NCBI GenBank assembly: GCA_024400635.1
Contig: JAKSMI010000005.1
Span: 62,001 to 126,000 of the forward strand
Direction: 5' to 3'
Source: Bacteroidales bacterium
GTDB lineage: Bacteria; Bacteroidota; Bacteroidia; Bacteroidales; WCHB1-69
Length of the DNA: 64,000 nt
Shown here in pieces: positions 13,636-21,892 of the stretch. Below the pieces are notes generated by a model. It was not told the origin of the DNA. It ran no database searches and saw nothing but the letters and a program-made list of their open reading frames with translations. The first letter of the stretch is position 1. Each line of letters opens with the position of its first letter. The position numbers and the translations under genes are program-made.

Positions 13636-15201
13636 TTAATCTTTTTCCTCCGTCACCTTCCAATAACCGCCCTTGTCTGGCCCGACGCGAATAAGGAGAC
13701 CTTTCTTCTTTAATTTCCCAATATACTCGCGAACTGTTGTGAATCCGACACCTATTTCATCTGCAATTTGCTTTTGTGAATAGGTCGGATTCTTTTTTAA
13801 TGTTCCAACAATTTTTGCTTCTAATGGGGTTAATGATTTTTTTTCTGTAGGGTTTTCTATAGGGTTTTCTGTAGGGTTTTCTGTAGGGTTTTCTAGGTCT
13901 TTTTCTAGGTCTTTCTCCGTAGTTTCTTTGTCTGTTAGATTTACAGGCGGATTTTCTAGGTCCTTGGATATATTTTTCTTCGTTGTTCCATATTCCGTAT
14001 GTTTTTCTGCAACAACAAGCGGATTCTCCACCTGTTCATACATTGACGAATATGCCGTTCCCACAATCATAAAGGCAACCTGCTCGTACTTGGGCGTAGG
14101 GTTACCTGCTTCTTGCAATTCCCGGTACATTCTATCTACGCCTTCGCCAAACTCACGCACAAACTTATGCGCTTTCAAGAATTTAGCAATGAGCGGATTG
14201 CGTGAAAAATGCACATACCGCATATTGTCCAAACGCACAATGCTTGGCAAGTTGCCGGGACTCTCCACAGCAATGCGGTCGTCAAACATCTTAATTTGAA
14301 TATCCGTTCCTAAAATACTATAATCACGATGCGTTATCGCATTTATAATCAATTCCTTCCAGACAAATTCCGGATATTCCGCCTTGGTAACAAAACGTGC
14401 ATCAGGTCCCAAATAGGTGTGTTCGCGAATCTGCGTTCCCACAAAGGCAATGCTTCTGTTGACCATATCCAAAATCGTGCCATCAAATGTCACGTCTTTC
14501 ATCACATTCATCTGCGCACCAGTCAACGCTTCCGTTCCCTGATATTTGATGAAACGAACTTGCGCACGCGGAAAAAAATCTTGCGGTTTCTTGCCAAACA
14601 AAAGGATGGCTGCCGCACTAATCTTGTAGTTATCTCCCTCTTTGACAATCAGTTTGTCATTTTGCTCCAAATATTCCAACGGAGACTTGCCATACCCTAT
14701 TAAATCACAATAATCCTGTACCAATTGCAGGTCAAGGTCATCAATTGAAGCACCGAAAACAGCTTTGCTCTCATAAATCATTTCCCCCTTATCATAAAGT
14801 AGTTGCAGCCGTTCATCAAACGTCAGCTTCTTTGATTTGTCGCCCACACGATAAAAAACCTCATCTTTTTGATTGGCGTGAACTTTCTGGCTTTGTTGCA
14901 CATTCATCAAAAGAATGTGGTCTGATTCACCATTGTCTCGAGTGAATGAAAGTTTTTCTGCTGATACTTTTACAGAAGGTTGGCAAAAGTCGAATGGAAC
15001 TCGGAGCAATTCGTTCAAATGTTCCGAATGTTTGTCAACTCCTTCCAATTCGCCATTGTCCGCAACGCCAATGGCAATCGTTCCTCCGTCGGCATTGGCA
15101 AAAGCCACCACGATGCTCGCCAAGTCCTTCGCCGCAATCTTGATGCTTTTGCGGTCAAAAGTCTGGCTTTCATTGCAAGTGGTCAATGTCTCAACGGTCA
15201 T
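13636..15201 (-). CDS. AlbA_2 (Schlafen-like) + RecG-like ATP-binding + winged-helix protein
   Basis: A 521-residue protein. Residues about 1-125 are an AlbA_2/Schlafen domain (ESQTFDRKSIK, then VVAFANADGGTIAIGV). The body carries the GHKL-like site VWKELIINAITHRDYSI and IAVESPGNLP, then a low-complexity linker of NPTE/DLEK repeats and a winged helix (YSQKQIADEIGVGFTTVRE). Such proteins are usually described as transcription regulators or RecG-related ATP-binding proteins; some Schlafen-like domains are nucleases. It shares RVGPDKGGYWKV at its end with the DUF4062 paralogue. A strong Bacteroidota promoter lies upstream. It probably controls or guards something in this island, but that is inference. 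Confidence 0.85.
   Translation of the reverse strand: MTVETLTTCNESQTFDRKSIKIAAKDLASIVVAFANADGGTIAIGVADNGELEGVDKHSEHLNELLRVPFDFCQPSVKVSAEKLSFTRDNGESDHILLMNVQQSQKVHANQKDEVFYRVGDKSKKLTFDERLQLLYDKGEMIYESKAVFGASIDDLDLQLVQDYCDLIGYGKSPLEYLEQNDKLIVKEGDNYKISAAAILLFGKKPQDFFPRAQVRFIKYQGTEALTGAQMNVMKDVTFDGTILDMVNRSIAFVGTQIREHTYLGPDARFVTKAEYPEFVWKELIINAITHRDYSILGTDIQIKMFDDRIAVESPGNLPSIVRLDNMRYVHFSRNPLIAKFLKAHKFVREFGEGVDRMYRELQEAGNPTPKYEQVAFMIVGTAYSSMYEQVENPLVVAEKHTEYGTTKKNISKDLENPPVNLTDKETTEKDLEKDLENPTENPTENPIENPTEKKSLTPLEAKIVGTLKKNPTYSQKQIADEIGVGFTTVREYIGKLKKKGLLIRVGPDKGGYWKVTEEKD
13841..13912. repeat. Six 12-base tandem repeats (ENPT/DLEK linker)
   Basis: Six units of 12 bases, the first four TTTTCTGTAGGG or TTTTCTATAGGG and the last two TTTTCTAGGTCT. 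They encode Asn-Pro-Thr-Glu and Asp-Leu-Glu-Lys repeats in the linker before the winged helix. As in the paralogue, copy-number change is frame-neutral. Confidence 0.9.
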
Positions 15202-15221
15202 AGTATCTTTACTTTAATCTG

Positions 15222-15253
15222 CAAAGATACAAAAAATTTCATATCCATACAAA
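15222..15253 (-). promoter_or_regulatory. Bacteroidota promoter for the AlbA_2 gene
   Basis: Minus-strand TTTG at 15250-15253, a 20-base spacer and TATCTTTG at 15222-15229, a near-perfect -33/-7 pair. It reads away from the dnaK promoter, so the two are divergent across about 250 bases. Confidence 0.75.
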
Positions 15254-15310
15254 TAAATCGCACTTCAAAGTTGGATTTAGCGAACTTGGCAATTTAGCAC
15301 GACATTTCAA

Positions 15311-15352
15311 ACTGACATTTTGTCAGTCTGTGAGTTTGGCACAGTATTTGCT
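15311..15352 (+). promoter_or_regulatory. Sigma-54-type promoter with upstream palindrome before dnaK
   Basis: TGGCAC at 15337-15342, five bases, then TTGCT ending at 15352, matches the -24/-12 consensus TGGCACRNNNNTTGCW at every fixed position. Ten bases upstream (15311-15327) is a perfect inverted repeat, ACTGACA-TTT-TGTCAGT. Transcription would begin near 15363, leaving a leader of about 95 bases before the dnaK ATG. The palindrome is a plausible activator or repressor site. No TAnnTTTG box was seen between it and dnaK. Confidence 0.65.
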
Positions 15353-15456
15353 AAAAGTCGAGGCGTTGCAAAAAATTGAAAACTTCAGTTTTCCCTTTTG
15401 CGCAGCAAAAAAATCAGAAATAATCAAAAAAATAATAACTATTAAATTTTACAATC

Positions 15457-17394
15457 ATGGGAAAAATCATTGGAATCGACTTGGGAACAACCAATTCATG
15501 TGTAGCAGTTATGGAAGGCAGCGAACCCGTTGTCATCCCCAATAGCGAAGGTCGGAGAACCACTCCTTCCATCGTGGCTTTCGTTGGCGACAACGAACGC
15601 AAAGTGGGTGATCCCGCCAAACGTCAGGCTATCACCAACCCCACCAAAACCATCTTCTCCATCAAGAGATTCATGGGCGAGACTTACGACAGAGTTACTA
15701 AAGAAATTGATCGCGTACCTTATAAAGTAGAACGTTCTGGAAACAACATGCCCGTTGTCAAAATCGACGACCGCAGTTATACTCCTCAGGAAATTTCAGC
15801 CATGGTACTTCAGAAAATGAAGAAAACCGCTGAAGACTACCTCGGAACAAGCGTTACAGAAGCCGTCATCACCGTACCGGCCTATTTCAGCGACTCACAG
15901 CGTCAGGCAACCAAGGAAGCTGGTGAAATCGCAGGTCTGACTGTCAAACGTATTATCAACGAACCCACCGCAGCGGCTTTGGCTTACGGTTTGGACAAGA
16001 AGAAATCTGATTCTAAAGTTGCCGTTTTCGACCTCGGTGGCGGCACCTTCGATATCTCCATCCTTGAATTGGGTGACGGCGTTTTCGAAGTTAAATCCAC
16101 CAACGGTGACACCCACCTCGGCGGCGATGACTTCGACCACAAAATCATCGACTGGCTGGCAGAAGAATTCATGAAAGATTTCAACGTCGACTTAAGAAAA
16201 GACGCCATGGCTCTGCAGCGCTTGAAAGAAGCTGCCGAAAAAGCCAAAATCGAATTGTCAAGTTCAAATTCAACAGAAATCAACCTGCCTTACATCATGC
16301 CTATCGACGGTGTTCCTCAGCACTTGGTTCGCACTTTGACACGTGCCCAGTTCGAGCAGCTCTGCGATGATTTGATTCGTGCCACCATCGTTCCTTGCCA
16401 GAAAGCATTGGCAGATGCAGGATACAAAACTTCAGATATCGACGAAGTGATTTTGGTAGGTGGCTCGACCCGTATCCCCGCTATTCAAAAAGTAGTGGAA
16501 GATTTCTTCGGCAAAGCTCCTTCCAAGGGCGTTAACCCTGACGAAGTGGTGGCTATCGGTGCCTCCATCCAAGGCGGTGTGCTGAGTGGCGATGTGAAAG
16601 ATATCCTTTTGCTTGATGTTACTCCATTGTCATTGGGTTTGGAAACCTTGGGCGGCGTGATGACCAAGTTGATTGAATCCAACACGACCATCCCAACCAA
16701 GAAAACAGAAACCTTTACCACAGCCGTGGACAACCAGACATCAGTGGAAATCCACGTTCTGCAAGGCGAACGTCCGATGGCGGCTCAGAACAAGAGCATC
16801 GGCCGTTTCCACCTCGATGGCATTCCTGCAGCCATGCGCGGCATTCCACAAATCGAAGTGACCTTCGACATCGACAGCAACGGTATCTTGAATGTCACTG
16901 CTAAAGATAAAGCTTCCGGTAAGGAACAGAAGATTAGAATTGAAGCCTCATCCGGTTTGAGCGATGACGAAATCAAGAGAATGAAGGCCGAAGCCGAAGC
17001 CAATGCCGATGCCGACAAGAAGGCCAAGGAGGAAATCGACAAACTGAATGCCGCTGACAGCTTGGTGTTCCAGACTGAAAAGCAGCTGAAGGAATTCGGC
17101 GACAAGGTCCCCGCAGAAGACAAAACCAAGATCGAAGCTGCGGCTGCCAAGTTAAAGACAGCTCACGACAACAAAGACTTCGCAGGCATCGACGCTGCCA
17201 CGGCGGAATTGCAAGGCGCATGGCAGGCCGCATCTGCCAAGATGTACCAACAAGGTGCTGGCAATCCTCAGGACTTTGCAGGGGCCAACCCTGGTGCCGG
17301 AGCTCAAGGCGGTTGCAACAACGGCAACTGCGGCGGCAACGGCAAGCCAGGAGATGGAGAAGTCCAAGACGTAGACTTCGAAGAGGTGAAATAA
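15457..17394 (+). CDS. dnaK: Chaperone protein DnaK (Hsp70)
   Basis: A 645-residue Hsp70, the usual length. The ATPase domain opens [20 protein letters not shown] and contains [16 protein letters not shown] and [15 protein letters not shown]; the substrate-binding domain follows from about residue 390 ([17 protein letters not shown]). The tail ends DVDFEEVK, close to the EEVD-like end of bacterial DnaK. Unusual is a Gly/Asn-rich stretch with two cysteines just before it ([13 protein letters not shown], about residues 618-630). DnaK folds and rescues proteins in the cytoplasm with ATP. A sigma-54-like promoter upstream and a clear terminator downstream suggest a single-gene unit; dnaJ and grpE are not adjacent. 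Confidence 0.98.
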   Translation: MGKIIGIDLGTTNSCVAVMEGSEPVVIPNSEGRRTTPSIVAFVGDNERKVGDPAKRQAITNPTKTIFSIKRFMGETYDRVTKEIDRVPYKVERSGNNMPVVKIDDRSYTPQEISAMVLQKMKKTAEDYLGTSVTEAVITVPAYFSDSQRQATKEAGEIAGLTVKRIINEPTAAALAYGLDKKKSDSKVAVFDLGGGTFDISILELGDGVFEVKSTNGDTHLGGDDFDHKIIDWLAEEFMKDFNVDLRKDAMALQRLKEAAEKAKIELSSSNSTEINLPYIMPIDGVPQHLVRTLTRAQFEQLCDDLIRATIVPCQKALADAGYKTSDIDEVILVGGSTRIPAIQKVVEDFFGKAPSKGVNPDEVVAIGASIQGGVLSGDVKDILLLDVTPLSLGLETLGGVMTKLIESNTTIPTKKTETFTTAVDNQTSVEIHVLQGERPMAAQNKSIGRFHLDGIPAAMRGIPQIEVTFDIDSNGILNVTAKDKASGKEQKIRIEASSGLSDDEIKRMKAEAEANADADKKAKEEIDKLNAADSLVFQTEKQLKEFGDKVPAEDKTKIEAAAAKLKTAHDNKDFAGIDAATAELQGAWQAASAKMYQQGAGNPQDFAGANPGAGAQGGCNNGNCGGNGKPGDGEVQDVDFEEVK

Positions 17395-17417
17395 TTGACT
17401 ATCAATAAAATACAGAA

Positions 17418-17448
17418 AGAGACGCAGTATAACGCGTCTCTTTTTTTT
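17418..17448 (+). terminator. Intrinsic terminator after dnaK
   Basis: An 8-bp stem AGAGACGC / GCGTCTCT with an 8-base loop, followed by a run of Ts, starting 23 bases after the dnaK stop. Confidence 0.9.
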
Positions 17449-17481
17449 GCCAGAAAATGTCGTGTGCTTCACCCACGCTAG

Positions 17482-17572
17482 GTGAACCGTGAACTGTGAA
17501 CCGTGAACTGTGAACTGTGAACTGTGAGCTGTGAGCTGTGAGCTGTGAGCTGTGATCTGTGAGCTGTGAGTT
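17482..17572. repeat. Array of 13 heptanucleotide repeats
   Basis: Thirteen tandem units of seven bases, GTGAACC, GTGAACT, GTGAGCT and close variants. The same unit recurs four times at 21212-21239, where the first unit overlaps the htpG stop. There are no spacers, so this is a simple tandem array. AT-rich ACAATTAAAC-type repeats follow here and in several other gaps (18660, 21275, 32270). Confidence 0.9.
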
Positions 17573-17622
17573 GTTTAATTGTTGAGTTGTTTAATTGTTT
17601 ATGGTTCTGCCTGAAGGGCAAT

Positions 17623-17822
17623 ACAACATAGTAACCGGTTGCACCGACGAAGGAGGTGCTGCCGGCAATGTGACGGTGAGGCGGCGGTGTCTGAAAGACA
17701 CCACAACATAGTAACCGGTTGCACCGACGAAGGAGGTGCTGCCGGCAATGTGACGGTGAGGCGGCGGTGTCTGAAAGACACCACAACATAGTAACCGGGG
17801 ACGGAGTCCTCGGAGCAGGATG
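17623..17822. repeat. Intergenic repeat family: two 80-base tandem units plus a partial third
   Basis: Two identical 80-base units (17623-17702 and 17703-17782) begin ACAACATAGTAACCGGTTGC and end in GGTGTCTGAAAGACACC, a 7-bp hairpin. A partial third copy continues into AACCGGGGACGGAGTCCTCGG, another imperfect hairpin. Related copies lie at 24504 and, inverted, at 29165, with a remnant at 56710. No coding potential is evident; it is a dispersed noncoding element family. Confidence 0.85.
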
Positions 17823-18008
17823 GGACTCTGATGTCACGGCGCGGCGCGGGGATGAAGGTGCCATGATGGTATTAGGCTGCCGCCGCGCAATCGACACGCG
17901 AAGCCATGACGCGTGCGTTAGGGATTGGAGCGGTTACGAGCCTGCCGCAGGCTGGCGATGTTTGAGCGGAAAGCCCGACGGCGAGCGTCAGCGAGCCGGA
18001 ACGCCCTA
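17823..18008. repeat. GC-rich intergenic element with several stem-loops
   Basis: A GC-rich stretch unlike its surroundings, with short inverted repeats such as GCCTGCCGCAGGC (17940-17952) and CGGCGAGC...GCGAGCCG. It holds no convincing gene. It looks like a conserved noncoding or degenerate mobile element of the kind found repeatedly in Bacteroidota genomes; a single copy is seen here. Confidence 0.5.
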
Positions 18009-18053
18009 ATAATACTGTTTTTCCGAAAAAATTCACTTGCATTAATATAATCA

Positions 18054-18084
18054 TTGTACGGCATCAAAAAAATCCTTAATTTTG
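18054..18084 (+). promoter_or_regulatory. Promoter for hpt
   Basis: TTGT at 18054-18057, a 19-base spacer and TAATTTTG at 18077-18084. Start of transcription near 18091 rules out a longer reading frame from the upstream TTG and supports the ATG at 18111. Confidence 0.75.
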
Positions 18085-18110
18085 CAGTTCGTTCTAAAAT
18101 TGTAAAAAAA

Positions 18111-18653
18111 ATGGATCAAGTTCAAATCCTTGACAAAACATTCGTCAAATATATTGAAAAGAAAGACATTGACGCGGCCTGCGAAAAGATGGCGGGACAA
18201 ATCAACGAAGACTACAAAAATGACGAACCCATTCTACTGGCAACACTGAACGGGGCCATCATCTTTGCCGCCGAGCTGATGCAGAAGTTGACCATTCGCT
18301 GCCGCATATCGTGCATTAAACTGTCATCTTACAGCGGCACAACCTCCACCAACCAAGTGAAACAGCTGGTCGGACTTAACGAAGACATTTCCGGCAAACG
18401 CGTCATTATCGTAGAAGACATTGTCGATACGGGCGTCACATACGAGCACATGGTTGCGCTGCTGAAAGAAGCGAAGGTAAAGGATATCGCCATGGCAACG
18501 ATGGCTTTCAAACCAACGGCTTACAAGAAGGACATTCCCGTGCAGTACGTCGGTTTTTCAATCCCCGACAAGTTCGTCATTGGCCATGGCCTGGACTATG
18601 ACGGTTGGGGACGGAATTTGCCAGACATTTATCAGTTGAAAACAGAAAACTAA
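18111..18653 (+). CDS. hpt: Hypoxanthine phosphoribosyltransferase
   Basis: A 180-residue type I phosphoribosyltransferase. The PRPP-binding motif is RVIIVEDIVDTGVTYEHM, with FSIPDKFVIGHGLDYD near the C-terminus, typical of hypoxanthine-guanine salvage enzymes. It converts hypoxanthine or guanine plus PRPP to IMP or GMP in the cytoplasm. The start MDQVQILDK is fixed by the promoter at 18054-18084. It is followed 52 bases later by adk, the common Bacteroidota order hpt-adk-obg, here interrupted by htpG and pyrE. Confidence 0.93.
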   Translation: MDQVQILDKTFVKYIEKKDIDAACEKMAGQINEDYKNDEPILLATLNGAIIFAAELMQKLTIRCRISCIKLSSYSGTTSTNQVKQLVGLNEDISGKRVIIVEDIVDTGVTYEHMVALLKEAKVKDIAMATMAFKPTAYKKDIPVQYVGFSIPDKFVIGHGLDYDGWGRNLPDIYQLKTEN

Positions 18654-18705
18654 AATGTAAACAACTCAACAATTAAACAATAAAAAAAACTCAACAATAA
18701 GTATC

Positions 18706-19281
18706 ATGAACAAGCAATTCAACATTGTACTTTTAGGGGCTCCAGGTAGTGGCAAAGGTACACAGGCACCCAAACTGATGGAAAAATATCAGCTTTTCCA
18801 CATTTCCACCGGTGACATGTTCCGCAAAGAAATCGCTTCCGGTTCCGAAATCGGCCTCAAGGCCAAAAGCATCATTGAAAGCGGTGGACTTTGCCCCGAC
18901 GACGTTACCTTGGACATGCTCAACAGCTACCTTTCAAAGCTGGGAGATTGCAAAGGCTATATTCTCGATGGTGTTCCCCGCACTCTCGAACAAGCTCACA
19001 TGCTTGATGGCATCAACTATGACAAGCCTATTGAAATTTCAAAGGTGGTTTACATCAAAATTGACAAAGAGGAAATCATCAAGCGCATCTTGAAACGTGC
19101 CGCCGAATTGGGCCGCACCGATGACACCCCGGAAGTTGCCAAAAACCGGACCGAGCAATATTTCAAACTGACACACCCTTTGATCGAATACTACCAAAAA
19201 CAAGGCAAACTTGTGGAAATCAACGGCATGCAAAGCATAGAGGAAGTCTTCGCCGACATCTGCAAGCTTGTTTTCGAATAA
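18706..19281 (+). CDS. adk: Adenylate kinase
   Basis: A 191-residue nucleoside monophosphate kinase. The P-loop GAPGSGKGTQ is at residues 9-18, with FHISTGDMFR and GYILDGVPRTLEQA as AMP-binding segments. The lid (RAAELGRTDDTPEV) is short and lacks a zinc site, as in other Bacteroidota adenylate kinases of about 190 residues. It interconverts ATP, AMP and ADP in the cytoplasm. It follows hpt on the same strand and is probably co-transcribed. Confidence 0.96.
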   Translation: MNKQFNIVLLGAPGSGKGTQAPKLMEKYQLFHISTGDMFRKEIASGSEIGLKAKSIIESGGLCPDDVTLDMLNSYLSKLGDCKGYILDGVPRTLEQAHMLDGINYDKPIEISKVVYIKIDKEEIIKRILKRAAELGRTDDTPEVAKNRTEQYFKLTHPLIEYYQKQGKLVEINGMQSIEEVFADICKLVFE

Positions 19282-19300
19282 ACGATTTTTCGTATTTTTG
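19268..19300 (+). promoter_or_regulatory. Promoter for htpG
   Basis: TTGT at 19268-19271, inside the end of adk, then 21 bases and TATTTTTG at 19293-19300, 46 bases before the htpG ATG. This gives htpG its own standard promoter, in contrast to the sigma-54-type signal at dnaK. Confidence 0.65.
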
Positions 19301-19346
19301 CAACAGCATAACATCTTCTTCAACAAGATAAAAACAACATAATCAA

Positions 19347-21215
19347 ATGTCAACAGGAAAAATAAACGTAAAAACGGAAAACATATTTCCAGTCATCAAG
19401 AAATTCTTGTATTCTGATCAGGAAATTTTTCTTAGAGAATTGATTTCCAACGCAGTGGATGCCTCTCAGAAAATAAAGGCATTGGTGAGTTTGGGAAAAG
19501 CCAACTGCGAGTTGGGCGACCTGACCATCGAAGTAAGAGTTGACAAGGATTCCAAAACACTTAGCGTCATCGACCACGGCATCGGCATGAGCGCGGAGGA
19601 AGTGGACAAGTACATCAACCAAATTGCCTTTTCCAGTGCTGAAGAATTCGTTGAAAAATACAAGGGCACGGACGCTGCCAACATCATTGGGCATTTCGGC
19701 TTGGGATTCTATTCTGCCTTTATGGTTTCCAAATTGGTAGAAATCAACACTTTGTCATATCAAGAAAACGCCAAAGCGGTTCATTGGACCTGTGACGGAT
19801 CCACCGAATTCTCGATAGAAGAAGCCGAAAAGAGCGACCGCGGCACCGAAATCATCCTGCATATTGATGAAGAGTCAGAAGAATTTCTTGACGAAAGCCG
19901 CATTGTTGGATTGCTCAAGAAATATTGCCGTTTTCTACCTGTTCCCATCCGATGCGGCAACGAAAAAGTATGGGAAAAGCCTGAGGGCAAAGACAAGGAA
20001 GAAGAAGTCGAGAAACCTCGCATCATCAACAACACCAATCCTTTATGGAAACAGCAGCCTTCAGCATTGGGCGATGAAGATTACAAGAAATTCTACCGGG
20101 AACTCTATCCGATGACTTTTGAGGAACCGCTTTTCCAAATACATTTGAATGTCGATTATCCTTTCAACCTGACAGGTATCCTGTATTTCCCGAAGGTGAA
20201 AAATCAGATGGAACTGCAAAAGAACAAAGTACAACTCTATTGCAATCAGGTATTTATCACCGACCAACTGGATGGCATCATCCCAGAATTCATGATGTTG
20301 CTGCACGGTGTCATCGACTCGCCCGACATTCCGCTCAACGTGTCGCGTTCCTACCTGCAATCCGATGCCAACGTTAAGAAAATCTCAAACCACATCACGA
20401 AGAAGGTGGCCGAAAAGTTGGACGAGATGTTCCGCAACGACCGTGAAGACTTCGAAAAAAAATGGGACGACATCAAGGTTTTCATTGAATATGGTTCCAT
20501 TACCGATGAAAAATTCTATGAAAAAGCACAGAAATTCTTCTTGTTGAAGAATACCGAAGGCAAATATTTCACATTGGATGAGTACAAGACTCACATTGAA
20601 ACCCTGCAGAAAGACAAGGACGGCAATCTGATTTATCTGTATGCCGCCGATGTGAACACTCAGCATATCTACATCTCCGCAGCCAAAGAAAAAGGCTACG
20701 ATGTGCTGTTAATGGACGGTTTTCTGGACACGCATTTCATCAATATGCTGGAGCAGAAGCTCGAAAAGAGCCGTTTTACCCGTGTGGATGCCGATATCAT
20801 CGACAAACTCATCCCCAAGGACGAAACAGAGATTTCAAAATTATCAGATTCCGAAAAAGAAAATTTGAAAAATCTCTTCGAAAACCATATCGAAAAAGAA
20901 AAATTCACCATCCAGATTGAGAATCTGAGCGAAAGCGACCTTCCTGTAATGATTACGCAGAACGAATTTATGCGCCGCTACCAGGATATGGGACGAATTT
21001 CTGGACAGCCATCCTTCGGAAATTTCGAGCATTACAACCTCATTGTCAATGGCAACCACCAATTGGCATCTCAGTTGCTGAACGAAGGTGACGAAGAAAA
21101 AAAGAACACGCTGACGCAACAACTCGTAGATTTGGCACTGCTCTCTCAAAACATCCTCACCGGCGAAAAACTGAGCGAGTTTGTGAAGCGAAGCGCAGAA
21201 TTATTGATTGAGTGA
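19347..21215 (+). CDS. htpG: Chaperone protein HtpG (Hsp90)
   Basis: A 622-residue bacterial Hsp90. The GHKL ATPase motifs are LRELISNAVDASQK, IDHGIGMSAEEVDKYI and GHFGLGFYSAFMVS; the middle domain has PLNVSRSYLQ and the C-terminal dimerisation part follows. It refolds client proteins in the cytoplasm. There is a charged stretch near residue 217 (KDKEEEVEKP) like the linker of other members. It sits between adk and pyrE with its own promoter. The stop codon TGA is part of the first unit of a GTGANNN repeat. Confidence 0.97.
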   Translation: MSTGKINVKTENIFPVIKKFLYSDQEIFLRELISNAVDASQKIKALVSLGKANCELGDLTIEVRVDKDSKTLSVIDHGIGMSAEEVDKYINQIAFSSAEEFVEKYKGTDAANIIGHFGLGFYSAFMVSKLVEINTLSYQENAKAVHWTCDGSTEFSIEEAEKSDRGTEIILHIDEESEEFLDESRIVGLLKKYCRFLPVPIRCGNEKVWEKPEGKDKEEEVEKPRIINNTNPLWKQQPSALGDEDYKKFYRELYPMTFEEPLFQIHLNVDYPFNLTGILYFPKVKNQMELQKNKVQLYCNQVFITDQLDGIIPEFMMLLHGVIDSPDIPLNVSRSYLQSDANVKKISNHITKKVAEKLDEMFRNDREDFEKKWDDIKVFIEYGSITDEKFYEKAQKFFLLKNTEGKYFTLDEYKTHIETLQKDKDGNLIYLYAADVNTQHIYISAAKEKGYDVLLMDGFLDTHFINMLEQKLEKSRFTRVDADIIDKLIPKDETEISKLSDSEKENLKNLFENHIEKEKFTIQIENLSESDLPVMITQNEFMRRYQDMGRISGQPSFGNFEHYNLIVNGNHQLASQLLNEGDEEKKNTLTQQLVDLALLSQNILTGEKLSEFVKRSAELLIE

Positions 21216-21324
21216 TCTGTGATCAGTGAACTGTGAACCGTAGTATGAATAATGTAGATTAAATCTTTATTTCAACAATTAAACAATTCAACAACTAAAC
21301 AATTAAACAAAAAAACATACAGCA

Positions 21325-21885
21325 ATGGTAAACGTAATTGAAGAATTAAAACAGTCTGAAGCCTTATTGGAAGGTCACTTTTTATTATCCTCGGGAAGAC
21401 ACAGCAACAGGTATTGCCAATGTGCCAAGTTGTTGCAGTATCCAGACAGAGCCGAAAGAGTTTTGTCGGTTGTGACTGAGCAACTGAAAGGCAAACAAAT
21501 TGACATGGTTGTTGGTCCTGCCATGGGCGGCATCATCGTAGCATACGAATTGGGGCGTCAGCTGGGCGTACCTGCCATCTTCACCGAAAGAGAAGACGGC
21601 AAGATGACCTTGCGTCGCGGTTTCGAAGTCAAGCCAGGCCAGAAGTTATTGATTACTGAAGATGTGGTTACCACAGGCAAGTCATCTTTGGAAACCATTG
21701 AAGTGTTAAAGAGTTATGGTGCAGAAGTCATTGGCATTGCCTGCATTGCCAACCGTTGCACCCAGGAGTTGCCCTACCCGATTTATGGCGCGGTGAAATT
21801 AGACATTGAAAGTTGGGAACCCGCCGACTGTCCACTTTGCAAGCAGGGTATTCCTTATGTCAAACCTGGCAGCCGCAAGTTTTAA
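21325..21885 (+). CDS. pyrE: Orotate phosphoribosyltransferase
   Basis: A 186-residue type I phosphoribosyltransferase. The lead [20 protein letters not shown] and the PRPP motif [18 protein letters not shown] identify orotate phosphoribosyltransferase, which makes OMP from orotate and PRPP in pyrimidine synthesis. Its end carries DCPLCKQG, a Cys pair seen in this subgroup. It starts after an AT-rich repeat-filled gap of 109 bases and is followed 7 bases later by obg, so the two are likely co-transcribed. Confidence 0.92.
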   Translation: MVNVIEELKQSEALLEGHFLLSSGRHSNRYCQCAKLLQYPDRAERVLSVVTEQLKGKQIDMVVGPAMGGIIVAYELGRQLGVPAIFTEREDGKMTLRRGFEVKPGQKLLITEDVVTTGKSSLETIEVLKSYGAEVIGIACIANRCTQELPYPIYGAVKLDIESWEPADCPLCKQGIPYVKPGSRKF

Positions 21886-21892
21886 TTAGATT

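Noticed and set aside
13532..13663. An N-terminal extension of the DUF4062 protein
   Set aside because: It would be translated from the GC-rich repeat and has no family similarity; DUF4062 begins at the Met at 13531.
12251..13912. Phase-variable on/off switch in the two repeat-linker genes
   Set aside because: The repeat units are 12 bases long, so gain or loss never shifts the reading frame.
17482..17782. CRISPR array
   Set aside because: The heptamers have no spacers and the 80-base units are a direct tandem duplication; no cas genes are present.
17478..17897. A 139-codon frame through the heptamer and 80-base repeats
   Set aside because: Its protein is only a translation of the repeats (repeated HRQHLL-type segments) and there is no start signal.
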